Shown in pieces: positions 6,937 to 14,689 of a stretch of 41,277 nt of DNA. The position numbers were made by a program, and so were the translations under genes. The notes under the pieces were generated by a model. That model was not told the origin of the DNA and ran no database searches. It saw nothing but the letters and a program-made list of their open reading frames with translations. Position 1 is the stretch's first letter; each line of letters begins with the position of its first letter. The stretch covers positions 1 to 41,277 of the forward strand of contig JABHEG010000032.1 of NCBI GenBank assembly GCA_018676675.1. The letters are read 5' to 3'. This DNA comes from Lentisphaerota bacterium. Lineage in GTDB: Bacteria > Verrucomicrobiota > Lentisphaeria > Oligosphaerales > JABHEG01.

Positions 6937-9558
6937 CTACCGTTCGTATTGGTCACGCAGGGCCTCATAGGCCCCGAGGTCCTCGGAGGCAACCGAACAT
7001 GGTGTCTGGGTGATTGCCTGTTCGAGCATCGCCATCGAGATAGGGTGCCTGTCGTCGTCCCGGAGTGCTTGTTTGACCGCCTGTATTGCGGCTGTGTTGC
7101 ATGCGGCGGCGATGTCGGATCCACTGAAACCCTCTGTCACCTGGGCGAGCCGCGTCAGTTGCAGGTCATCTGTGATCGGGCGTTGGCGGAGTTCGTGCTC
7201 AAACAGGGCGAAGCGGGCGTGTAGGTCCGGCAGCGGGACGTAGATGACCCGGTCGAAGCGTCCCGGGCGGAGAAGGGCATTGTCCAGCGCCTCGACGCGA
7301 TTAGTCGCTGCCATGACAACGACATTCTTGAGGTCCTCGATACCGTCCATTTCAGTCAGGAACTGGGCCACCATCTTGGGGCCGGCCTCAGCAAGCGAGC
7401 CACGGGCGGCGGTCAGGGCGTCGATTTCGTCAAAAAACAGGAGAGATGGGGCGTTTTCCCGGGCTTGGGTAAACACATCCCGCAGTTGGGATTCAGAGTC
7501 GCCGATCAGTGATGACAGCAGTTCCGGACCACGCACGTGCAGGAAGAAGGCGTGCGTTTCCGCCGCCGTCACCTTTGCCAGGAACGTCTTGCCGCAACCA
7601 GGAGGGCCGAACAGGAGCACGCCTTTGACGGGTTGGACTCCGTATTCTTTGACGAGTCCGGCGTGGCTGAAGGGCATTTCCACTGCTTCGCGCAGGGCTT
7701 CCTTGGCTTTGTCGAGTCCGGCCACATCGTCCCACGCCAGCGTCGCCTTGTCAATGGGGTCGGGCGGAAGGGTTCGCTCTGAGCGTCGCGAGAAGCGTTC
7801 TGCGAGTTGCCCGTAGTGACGAACCATTTCGAGGGTGACCGAGGCCCTGATGGCGGCTGCGGCTCCTTTGAGGTCGGCCATGGTGACCGGGTCGGTGCCT
7901 TTGGGGTTGCGCCGCAAGGCGGCATTGAACGCCCCCATGCAGACGGCCTGCAGATCAGCTCCGGTGTATCGCTCCAAAGGGCGAGCCAGAGCGACCGGGT
8001 CGACACCGTTCGTCACCGGCCGGCCACGTAGGTATCGTGTGATGATTTCGGTTCGGCCCTCGGCGTTGGGCGGTCCAACGTAGACCGCGCGGTCGAAACG
8101 TCCGGGCCGCAGGGCCGCGGGGTCGATAATCTCCGGGTGGTTCGTGGCAGCCACCAGCAGGATCCCAGTGGTGTTGGCAAGATCATCAACCAGGGCCAAG
8201 AAGGCCGAAACGATGCCACGTTGGGGAGAGTCTGAGTGAGCGAAATCTGTTCGTTTGGGGAGCACGCCCTCGAGTTCATCAAAGAAGAGCACGGCAGGGC
8301 GCTGCGCGATGGCCTCTTGGAACGAGTCCCGGAGATTGGCCTCGGATTCGCCAAACCACTTGCTGGCGAATTGCCCTCCCTTGACACTCACAAGAGCTGC
8401 CCTGAACTGGCCGGCTATGCAATGCGCCAGCTTCGTCTTGCCGGTTCCCGGGGGACCGAAGAGAAGGATGCCGCGGGTTGGTTTGAGGCCGAAGCTGGCC
8501 ATGGTTTCTCGGGTGGCGGGATCAAACTGCGACGACGCAGCTTCAGCAAGTTCGGTCTTGATCCCATCGATCCCTGCAAGTTCGTCCCATCGTTCAGCCG
8601 GGATATTGCGAGGGACGGAGGGGGAAGGCTCCGGAGCGGAAGCAGGACGTTCCTCAATAGCCGTCTCAGTCTGCTCGATCGGCTTCAGGAAGGTCTCGCG
8701 CAGGAACAGGACGGCTCCCGCGGTTCCCGCGGCTACGACACCGTGGTAGAGCAGGCGCGCGACTGACAACGGGACATCCGCCATGAAGTACCACAGTGTC
8801 CCGTGGCCTGCGATGAGGACGATGGTGCCGATCGCCCACGCGGACCAGACGGTGCGCTTGCCGGTCATGCGCTGGGGAGCAGCGACTGCGGCAACGACTA
8901 CCGCAACGCACATCCACAGCAGTACTTGAAACAGGAGGAGGAGATTTCCACTGAACGGACTGACAGCCAGCCGAATTGCAGCCACAGGATCCACAATGGT
9001 GAGCGTAGTGATCAGCCAGCCAAGTGCCAAAGGGTTCGTCACCGGCCCGTTGGGCAGCGTGAATCCCGGGTCTTTCGCCGCAAGCTGAATGAGTGGCACG
9101 GACGCGATCAGATCGGGTACGCGCCCTGCGGTTTCCAGGGCAACACAACCGGCTGCCGCAAGCATCGCCCCTTTGCGGGATCCGTGCTGGCCTCCGATGA
9201 GGGGGATGGCAAAGGCCAGAGGAGCCGCGCCAGGCAGAAGGACGCCAATCGTGAGCAAGGCACAAATCTCGAGGAATGGGGTGCCGGTCATGAGTCCCAG
9301 TCCCAGAAACGGAATGAACGCGATCCCGAAGATGGCTGAGAACCGCATGATGCTGATGAAGCAGAACAGGGACATCAGCCCTGCTCCTGCAATTGGTTTG
9401 GCCCACATTACCCCTACGACGACCAAGGCGGCAAGCCACACCCAGAAGGTCGGGAAATAGGGCAGTGCAGTGAGGACGCCCCACGTCACACATCCGGCCA
9501 GGATGGCGGTTGTCCATCGTTGAGCGGGAGCCGGTTGGGTTATGGTTTCGTCAGGCAT
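6937..9558 (-). CDS. Polytopic membrane protein with tandem AAA+ ATPase domains (Cdc48/VAT-like)
   Basis: An 873-residue protein with two parts. Residues 1-290 are strongly hydrophobic, with roughly eight or nine membrane segments. After a Pro/Glu-rich linker (295-318) come two classical AAA modules. The first has Walker A GPPGTGKT (368-375), Walker B FFDE (427-428), and arginine-finger segment RPGRFDR (484-490). The second has GPPGCGKT (651-658), FFDE (710-711), and RPGRFDR (764-770). Both look catalytically intact. The tandem layout resembles Cdc48/VAT unfoldases, but those are soluble, with an N domain instead of a membrane domain; FtsH is membrane-bound but has one AAA domain plus a zinc protease, which is absent here. 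A membrane-anchored unfoldase or remodelling ATPase is my inference. It sits 49 bases after the oxidoreductase gene and 25 before GH2. Confidence 0.88.
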   Translation of the reverse strand: MPDETITQPAPAQRWTTAILAGCVTWGVLTALPYFPTFWVWLAALVVVGVMWAKPIAGAGLMSLFCFISIMRFSAIFGIAFIPFLGLGLMTGTPFLEICALLTIGVLLPGAAPLAFAIPLIGGQHGSRKGAMLAAAGCVALETAGRVPDLIASVPLIQLAAKDPGFTLPNGPVTNPLALGWLITTLTIVDPVAAIRLAVSPFSGNLLLLFQVLLWMCVAVVVAAVAAPQRMTGKRTVWSAWAIGTIVLIAGHGTLWYFMADVPLSVARLLYHGVVAAGTAGAVLFLRETFLKPIEQTETAIEERPASAPEPSPSVPRNIPAERWDELAGIDGIKTELAEAASSQFDPATRETMASFGLKPTRGILLFGPPGTGKTKLAHCIAGQFRAALVSVKGGQFASKWFGESEANLRDSFQEAIAQRPAVLFFDELEGVLPKRTDFAHSDSPQRGIVSAFLALVDDLANTTGILLVAATNHPEIIDPAALRPGRFDRAVYVGPPNAEGRTEIITRYLRGRPVTNGVDPVALARPLERYTGADLQAVCMGAFNAALRRNPKGTDPVTMADLKGAAAAIRASVTLEMVRHYGQLAERFSRRSERTLPPDPIDKATLAWDDVAGLDKAKEALREAVEMPFSHAGLVKEYGVQPVKGVLLFGPPGCGKTFLAKVTAAETHAFFLHVRGPELLSSLIGDSESQLRDVFTQARENAPSLLFFDEIDALTAARGSLAEAGPKMVAQFLTEMDGIEDLKNVVVMAATNRVEALDNALLRPGRFDRVIYVPLPDLHARFALFEHELRQRPITDDLQLTRLAQVTEGFSGSDIAAACNTAAIQAVKQALRDDDRHPISMAMLEQAITQTPCSVASEDLGAYEALRDQYER

Positions 9559-9607
9559 AGTTGCCGGAGCCGAGGAACTGGGATTGTGGAGTCTGTCTCG
9601 AGTATCG

Positions 9608-10783
9608 TCAGATCTCTTCCAGCCTCACGATTCGGCGTTCGTGGGCGGATGTTATCGCTGCGAAGGCAACGCGCGTGGCGCGAACGGCGTCATCGACTCC
9701 GCACACCATCGGGCCTGTACCTTGGATTTCGTCCACAAATCGGTCAATCGCATGGGCGTGCCCCTTGTCTGGCTCGGCTGTAAAAATAAGCGATGAGTCT
9801 CCAGCCTTCTCGGCTTCCTGACAGGCCACCCGCTTCTTGGCGAGCCAACCTGGCAGTCCGCCTTCCGTGCCGACGTCAGGGTGCCGGTCTTTGAGCATCG
9901 CGTAGGTCTTGCGCGAGGGTGCGCCAGCGATTCCTGAAGTCCGGATTTCGAGCAGGTGATCGACGGCCACTGCTGCGCCATTCCCGAACATCTCGTAGAG
10001 TTCCTTGGGGTATCCGAATGTTCCGTTGGCTCCCATCATAATCGTGGCGAGCTCGCCCGTCTCATACTTGATCACGACGCCGTGGTTGAAGATGCCGTAT
10101 TCCAAGGCTGTCACTTCTTCGGGTTCGGCGTCCAGGAACCAGTTGCACAGGTCGGTGAAATGGGTCATCTCAAAGAGCATGGGGCCAAAGGGGTCATGCC
10201 CCTTATCCAGGGCCCAGCCTTTCCAACTGTACCAGTCATCGTTGATGCGCACAGCCATTGCGGCGGTCCCATCGCCCTCAACCTGCGGGCGGTTCTCGCC
10301 TTCGCGGTCGAAACGCCACGGACACGGTGCGGGGTTGGTCATGTGTTCGCGGAAGATCGCTTGGGCTTCGAGCATGGCGGGGCCGCTTCGGCGATTGTGC
10401 CCGACACAAAACGGGATCCCTGCGTCCTTGACAACGCGCTGGATGTCGCGCATCTCCTCAAGGGACGTACACATGGGTTTCTCGCAGTAGACCGGCTTGC
10501 CCGCCTCTGCTGCAGCCGCAATGAGCGGCAGACGCAGCTTCTCGGTAGTGGCAATACAGATGGCCTGGACTTCCGGATCGCGGATGACGGCGCGGTAGTC
10601 TTTTGCCGTGTGGAGGGCACCATGTATGTCACGGCATTCGGCCAGGGCATCGTCAGACAGATCGCAGCATGTATGGAGGACGGTCTTCGGTGACCCTGCG
10701 ATATTCGGCACATGCTGCTGTCGACCCAACATGCCACAGCCAATGACAGCGAAATTGATTGGTGTCGAAACGTTCCCGGCCAT
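9608..10783 (-). CDS. Gfo/Idh/MocA family oxidoreductase
   Basis: A 391-residue NAD(P)-dependent dehydrogenase of the glucose-fructose oxidoreductase/inositol dehydrogenase family. The Rossmann motif GCGMLG is at residues 15-20, and the family's EKP signature is at 101-103 (VYCEKPM). A conserved-looking active-site region is EMTHFTDLCNWF (205-216). There is no signal peptide, so it is probably cytoplasmic, acting on a sugar, sugar acid or cyclitol; the substrate cannot be read from sequence. The ATG is preceded by AGGAG at about 8 bases. It is the first gene of a minus-strand set followed by the AAA+ ATPase and GH2. Hundreds of diverse family members occur in PVC genomes, so no specific name is given. 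Confidence 0.9.
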   Translation of the reverse strand: MAGNVSTPINFAVIGCGMLGRQQHVPNIAGSPKTVLHTCCDLSDDALAECRDIHGALHTAKDYRAVIRDPEVQAICIATTEKLRLPLIAAAAEAGKPVYCEKPMCTSLEEMRDIQRVVKDAGIPFCVGHNRRSGPAMLEAQAIFREHMTNPAPCPWRFDREGENRPQVEGDGTAAMAVRINDDWYSWKGWALDKGHDPFGPMLFEMTHFTDLCNWFLDAEPEEVTALEYGIFNHGVVIKYETGELATIMMGANGTFGYPKELYEMFGNGAAVAVDHLLEIRTSGIAGAPSRKTYAMLKDRHPDVGTEGGLPGWLAKKRVACQEAEKAGDSSLIFTAEPDKGHAHAIDRFVDEIQGTGPMVCGVDDAVRATRVAFAAITSAHERRIVRLEEI

Positions 10784-10947
10784 CAGAAGACTCTCCTGTG
10801 CAAATAGGTTGAGTGAGGCACGATAAGGTAGTCGCTAAGGGCGTTGGGGCAACAGCAGAGGCTGGAGCTCAGTGACTCAGCATGCTCCATGGCGACAGGT
10901 GTCGCAGGCATACTGCTGGCGAGCGGACCGGGGGGCGGCCTGGGGCA

Positions 10948-11022
10948 CCGCTCCCGAAAATCGCGCATCTGCGTCAAGCTAAGCCGTAAGTTCCTGCGGC
11001 AGAGGAGCCGGGGCGCCGCCCC
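10948..11022 (+). repeat. Dispersed intergenic repeat, copy 1
   Basis: By eye about 58 of 75 bases match, without gaps, the segment at 41068-41142 near the right edge; the first 43 bases match at about 84 percent. The conserved core is CGCATnTGCGTCAAGC followed by AAGCnGTAA. It lies entirely in intergenic DNA. Its core also recurs inverted at 11213-11232. Confidence 0.7.
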
Positions 11023-11033
11023 GCGACCCCGCC

Positions 11034-11053
11034 GGGGGAGCAGCGGCTCCCCC
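11034..11053. repeat. Perfect 8-bp hairpin
   Basis: GGGGGAGC, loop AGCG, then GCTCCCCC. A very stable GC-rich stem in the structured block downstream of the DUF4838 gene. There is no T tract on either side. Confidence 0.6.
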
Positions 11054-11070
11054 GAACCCCCGCATACCGG

Positions 11071-11116
11071 TGGGCGAGAACGGCAGGCACCAAGGCCCAA
11101 CTGCCGTTCTCGCCCA
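11071..11116 (-). terminator. Perfect 16-bp inverted repeat, possible terminator of the DUF4838 gene
   Basis: TGGGCGAGAACGGCAG (11071-11086) is repeated exactly in reverse complement at 11101-11116, with a 14-base loop. It lies about 250 bases past the stop codon of the minus-strand DUF4838 gene. No T run follows on either strand, so intrinsic termination is unproven; it may instead be a mobile-repeat hairpin or an RNA stability element. Confidence 0.35.
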
Positions 11117-11366
11117 CGTCTGCCTCCGCTCGCGCGACGGGCGACCACGTAGACGGTGGCTTTGATCCGTTGTCTTTCGTGACTCAACATGCTGGCGGGG
11201 AGTCGGATATATCCTAACTTGACGCACATGCGAAAGTCGCGGCTCTGTTCAGGCACCGAACCTTGTCTCCAGACCAGAAAGCTGAGCAATCGGCGGATGG
11301 CACCGCCTCCCACCTTGAAGCACCCGTCTCGCGGCACCGAGGCCCGCAAGCTCCGCCTCACTGGGG

Positions 11367-14279
11367 TCACTCCCGCATCGGGTGCAGTTCGATGTCGTCC
11401 AGCCAGACTGTTCCTGTGCACCGACTGACCCAGAAACCCAGGTAGAGTTTGCCTTCCGGGGCGGGGATGTTGTTGAGGATGAGTTCTCGCCAGGCCCCGC
11501 CTGTGTCCTTGCACGATGCTCGGGTACCGATGTGTATGCCAACGGCGCCCTTGAAGCCCGGCGCAGTGCGGACACGTGTGATGAGGCGGTACAATTGGTT
11601 GGGGTCGAGGTCGGGGATCTTCTGGACGAGACGTCCATCTGCCTGGTGCTGGGCACGGATGCGCATGGCATGTGTCCCGCTGTGGGCGACTTCCGTGTCC
11701 CGGTCGACTGTGTATGTCTGACCATCTTCGTTCTTGTAACTGATGAAGTACCAGTTGTCAGCGCCACGCAAGGGGGCCTCGAACCCCGGATTGCGCAGCA
11801 GGTTTGAGGTGGTGTCCGGTCGGTCTGTGATGTTGATCCACACCGGTTTCCAGATCCCTCCTGCGCCGCTGCGGTCCTCGACCCGGACTGCGAGGGTGTT
11901 CGGTGTGTCGGGCTCAATCGCGCTGGATATATCGATTTCGAAGGGCTCCGCCCAGGCGTTGGGGTTCTTTCTGGCATCAAAGATGCGGCTGAGCAGCCGC
12001 TTCCCATTCACCCAGACTGTGCATGACTCATCGACTGCTCCAAAGAGCACGCTTACGCGCCTGGCCGCCTGTTCGGGCGTCACGGTGAAGGTGGTGCGAT
12101 ACCAGGCGACACCGTTGAAGTCGGCGCCGTGTTTCTCACGCCAGGCGATCCCGACCGGCTGCTTTTCCCAAGCGGAGGCCGTGCCGATCGGCAGCCAGGC
12201 GTGGTCATTGAACCGGGGGGCTTGCCAACCCAGGTCTTCGCCCTGTTCGTCGGGGTCCCAGGCAAACCGCCAGGGGTCCGGCAGGCGTTGCATGTCCTCC
12301 TTCAACATGATTAGTGATCGGTCCCACACTCTGTTCTCACGGAATGCCAGGTAGTACAGGTTCGCGAAGCCGGTGTGTTCATGGGCATGCCGGTAGGTCT
12401 CCAGATCACGCACGGCGGCTGCATAGCTTCGGAAGGCGCTCTCCGTTCCTCCGCCTTCGTAGCTCTTGAAGGCGGCCAGGGCGGTGAGCGTTCGCTGTGC
12501 CTCCTCCAGGCCGATCTGAAGGAACCGGACCCGTTTGCGGGCGAGTTCATCCCCTGCGGCTGCCTCTGCCGCCTTCTCAAGGAGAATCTTGCCCTTCTGC
12601 ATTGCTTCGGGGGGGAAGAGGCGGCCGGCGACCCGGATCCAGTCTTTGAAGCTCCCGCCATTCTCTTCTTCGCAGTAGCGCTCGAAGCGGGCATCGGTGA
12701 CGCTGTTGGAGAGTGTCTCCCAGTGGGAGAAGTATGCGGTCACCTGGGGCTGCGCCGGGCCGAAGGCGGCAAAGTACTCGTCGAGGATCTCGTCTGCGCG
12801 CAGATCGGGTCGGGCGTGCAGTCGGCCGAGGGCGTACAGGTTGGGACCGTGGTTGGCCCAGGCTCCGAGGAGTGAGTCGAAATCTGTCCCAATGAGCCCA
12901 TTGCGCCAGGCAAAGGAAAAGTCTTCCGCCAGTTTTCGGGCGTAGAAGATCGGCATGTTGTGCCCGGAGAGCGTGTAGTTCGGGCGCAGGAACAGGCGTG
13001 CTCCGGCGTCGTTCCAGCCCTGCCACTGCTTCCGGAACCCATCGCGTTTCGCATCGGACCAGGGCCAGTAGAACGCAGGGACGAGGGTGATGATGACGTC
13101 TTCATCCAAGGCGGTCTGCGACGGCGGCCGAGCATAGTTGGCGTAGGCGAATCCGGCCACCCGTGCTTTCTTTGAGTGCTTCCGTGCGAGATTGAGTACA
13201 GCCATGTAGAAGTTGGCGTAGCGATCGGCGAGGGAAGGGGAGCGATCCCGTTCCGGCAGGTAGAGCGTCGGGAAGCGTTCAGAGGCGTCCGGAATGATCT
13301 TGCCGCTCCAATACGGATTGAGGGCGAAGCCTTCCTGTGGAGCATCCCAGGCACGGCAGGTGGGGCAGGTGCACATGCCAGGCGTGTCGTTTTCGCCCAG
13401 CCGTATCACCGTCCCTGACGCCGGGCCGCCCTTCGCGACCCACCTATCGACGATGGCTTTCTGCAGCCCCGCGTTCGAGACGCACATGGTCACGTTCTTG
13501 CCGGTCGTGTCCCCGTTCAGCGGGCCGCGGCGCCCATCCGGCAGCCGCTGGAACCAGTCCGGGTGTTCCTTGCCATGCTCTTTCCACCACGTGGTGAACG
13601 AGTGGGCACAGGAGATGAATTCCGGTTGGGTGATTCGCTGCCGCCTCATCCAGACATCCTGATCGTGCAGGAAGGCGTCACGGGCGCTCTTGGCTCCCCA
13701 GCCGAGCATGGAATCGCGTCCGCTGACGCGCAGGCAGCTGACCGGGACGCGCGGGGCTTGAGTGACGTCCAGTTCATCCACCCGCAGGGCGTCCGTCTCT
13801 GGTATGACTTCTCCGAGTTCACCGGGCCACACCCAGCGTACGCCGAGCTGGGTCTCGAGGAACTCGTAGACCGCAAAGAGCGTGCCCGAGAGTGTCTTGA
13901 TGCGGTATCCGCCGACTGCCGGACCTTGTCCGTCCTCTCCTGCGAGAATCAGATCTGGCCCAACCAAGCGCATGACGAAGCCGTTCCGAGGAAGGTCGGG
14001 GAGGGCTAACTCGATGGTCGTTGCCTTCTGCGTTTCTCCCAGATAGATCAGACCCGTATAGGTGATGGGCTTCTCGCGTTCGAGGGCGATGCGGAGCTCG
14101 CAGCCCGTGGCTCGACGGATGTGGTACTGCAGTTCCTGCGCTGCGTAGGTAACTACTGGAAGGGCCTCATCAGGGACGATGATCGCGGTCTGTGCTCGTC
14201 CGTCCGACACGATGTCAAACGCGGGCGCTGCCATGGACAGAAGGAGAGCGGCACAAGCGGTCAGGCTGCGTGTTCTCAC
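11367..14279 (-). CDS. Secreted DUF4838 protein with GH2-type jelly roll and C-terminal CBM
   Basis: A 970-residue exported protein beginning with GTG. The signal peptide covers residues 1-20 (ends APA). Residues 30-160 resemble the alpha-glucuronidase N-terminal domain (VTYAAQELQYHIRRATG). The DUF4838 region follows (about 180-480), with the family's CxCxxC cluster at 303-308 (MCTCPTCRAWD). Residues 670-818 form a GH2-like sugar-binding jelly roll (WYRTTFTV, VWVNGK), and 826-968 a CBM4/9-like module (NLLRNPGFE near the start, TVWLDDIEL at the end). DUF4838 proteins are linked to polysaccharide loci and are distantly related to GH67/GH84-type barrels, but no activity is established that I can assign. 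It stands alone on the minus strand, divergent from the heparinase-type gene; a shared control region is plausible. Confidence 0.85.
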   Translation of the reverse strand: MRTRSLTACAALLLSMAAPAFDIVSDGRAQTAIIVPDEALPVVTYAAQELQYHIRRATGCELRIALEREKPITYTGLIYLGETQKATTIELALPDLPRNGFVMRLVGPDLILAGEDGQGPAVGGYRIKTLSGTLFAVYEFLETQLGVRWVWPGELGEVIPETDALRVDELDVTQAPRVPVSCLRVSGRDSMLGWGAKSARDAFLHDQDVWMRRQRITQPEFISCAHSFTTWWKEHGKEHPDWFQRLPDGRRGPLNGDTTGKNVTMCVSNAGLQKAIVDRWVAKGGPASGTVIRLGENDTPGMCTCPTCRAWDAPQEGFALNPYWSGKIIPDASERFPTLYLPERDRSPSLADRYANFYMAVLNLARKHSKKARVAGFAYANYARPPSQTALDEDVIITLVPAFYWPWSDAKRDGFRKQWQGWNDAGARLFLRPNYTLSGHNMPIFYARKLAEDFSFAWRNGLIGTDFDSLLGAWANHGPNLYALGRLHARPDLRADEILDEYFAAFGPAQPQVTAYFSHWETLSNSVTDARFERYCEEENGGSFKDWIRVAGRLFPPEAMQKGKILLEKAAEAAAGDELARKRVRFLQIGLEEAQRTLTALAAFKSYEGGGTESAFRSYAAAVRDLETYRHAHEHTGFANLYYLAFRENRVWDRSLIMLKEDMQRLPDPWRFAWDPDEQGEDLGWQAPRFNDHAWLPIGTASAWEKQPVGIAWREKHGADFNGVAWYRTTFTVTPEQAARRVSVLFGAVDESCTVWVNGKRLLSRIFDARKNPNAWAEPFEIDISSAIEPDTPNTLAVRVEDRSGAGGIWKPVWINITDRPDTTSNLLRNPGFEAPLRGADNWYFISYKNEDGQTYTVDRDTEVAHSGTHAMRIRAQHQADGRLVQKIPDLDPNQLYRLITRVRTAPGFKGAVGIHIGTRASCKDTGGAWRELILNNIPAPEGKLYLGFWVSRCTGTVWLDDIELHPMRE

Positions 14280-14451
14280 GTGGTATCCTCAGTCAGGTTG
14301 CCGTGGGGCTGTGGTGCGCTATTGATCGCGACAGTGTACGATCGTCCCCGTTCTGTCGAGGTGCAACTTGGGCTGAGAGGCCCCGGAGGTCGCCGGATGT
14401 CACCGCCTCCCACATTTAGGTCCCGCGCCGCTAACGTGGGGAGGAGGTCGG

Positions 14452-14685
14452 GTGAGGTTGTTTTCCCTATGCGTTTCCCTTATCTTCCTCACGAGCCCAG
14501 CCTCGGCCGAAGGTCCGGCCGTCATATCCGAGTGTGTAACTGTCTTCTGTTGGTGGCCAGACAGGTCGCCGTCCGGAGGCCGCCTGCCTTCCAGGCCGAA
14601 GACATCACTCGCGGCAACCCGTTGGGGGGCGGTCGCCCTCGACCGCTGGGTTTCCGTTCAGGCACCAAGTTACAGACGAAAGTGA
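14452..14685 (+). pseudogene. Possible 5' remnant of a secreted-protein gene
   Basis: A GTG at 14452 is preceded by GGAGGAGG about 4 bases away, one of the best ribosome sites in the window. The encoded start MRLFSLCVSLIFLTSPASAE is a textbook Sec signal peptide with cleavage after ASA. After about 30 residues the product turns into Arg/Pro/Trp-rich sequence with no family resemblance and stops at residue 77, just before the next gene. I read this as the beginning of a decayed exported enzyme. Alternatives are a genuine 77-residue secreted peptide, or chance overlap with a promoter. Confidence 0.3.
14458..14486 (+). promoter_or_regulatory. Candidate sigma-70-type promoter for the heparinase-type gene
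   Basis: TTGTTT (14458-14463), a 17-base spacer, then TATCTT (14481-14486). This would give a leader of nearly 200 bases before the ATG at 14690. It overlaps the signal-peptide frame starting at 14452, so only one of the two readings may be real. Confidence 0.3.
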
Positions 14686-14689
14686 TTTG

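Larger units (their letters stand above)
10964..11232. repeat. Imperfect inverted repeat flanking the structured block
   Basis: The left arm at 10964-10983 and the right arm at 11213-11232 (opposite strand) match at 17 of 20 positions (CGCATsTGCGTCAAGyTArG). They enclose about 230 bases that contain two strong hairpins. The arrangement is reminiscent of a small non-autonomous element with terminal inverted repeats, but no target duplication was identified. Confidence 0.45.
10784..11366. other. 583-bp gene-free block rich in hairpins and repeats
   Basis: No credible protein is encoded here; the open frames are Arg/Pro-rich shadows of GC-rich DNA. The block contains one copy of a dispersed repeat (10948-11022), an inverted partner of its core (11213-11232), three hairpins (11010-11022, 11034-11053, 11071-11116) and a 14-of-15 direct repeat (10872-10886 and 11179-11193). 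It separates the 5' end of the oxidoreductase gene from the 3' end of the DUF4838 gene, so it must hold the promoter of the former and probably the terminator of the latter. Confidence 0.6.
14280..14689. other. 410-bp divergent intergenic region with a possible gene remnant
   Basis: This lies between the divergent DUF4838 and heparinase-type genes and should hold both promoters. It contains the inverted pair CCCACATTTAG and CTAACGTGGG around 14410-14440, a candidate promoter at 14458-14486, and a signal-peptide-encoding frame from 14452. It also carries CACCGCCTCCCAC (14400-14412), a string also seen near 11302. Confidence 0.5.

Noticed and set aside
6712..7124. Longer start for the GH2 gene (open frame reaches 7124)
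   Set aside because: The ATG at 6911 has a strong AAGGAG site and begins a signal peptide; the extension would overlap the AAA+ gene.
10783..11514. 243-codon minus-strand frame across the repeat block
   Set aside because: It runs through hairpins and into the DUF4838 gene, has Arg/Pro-rich content and no ribosome site; it is a by-product of GC-rich repeats.
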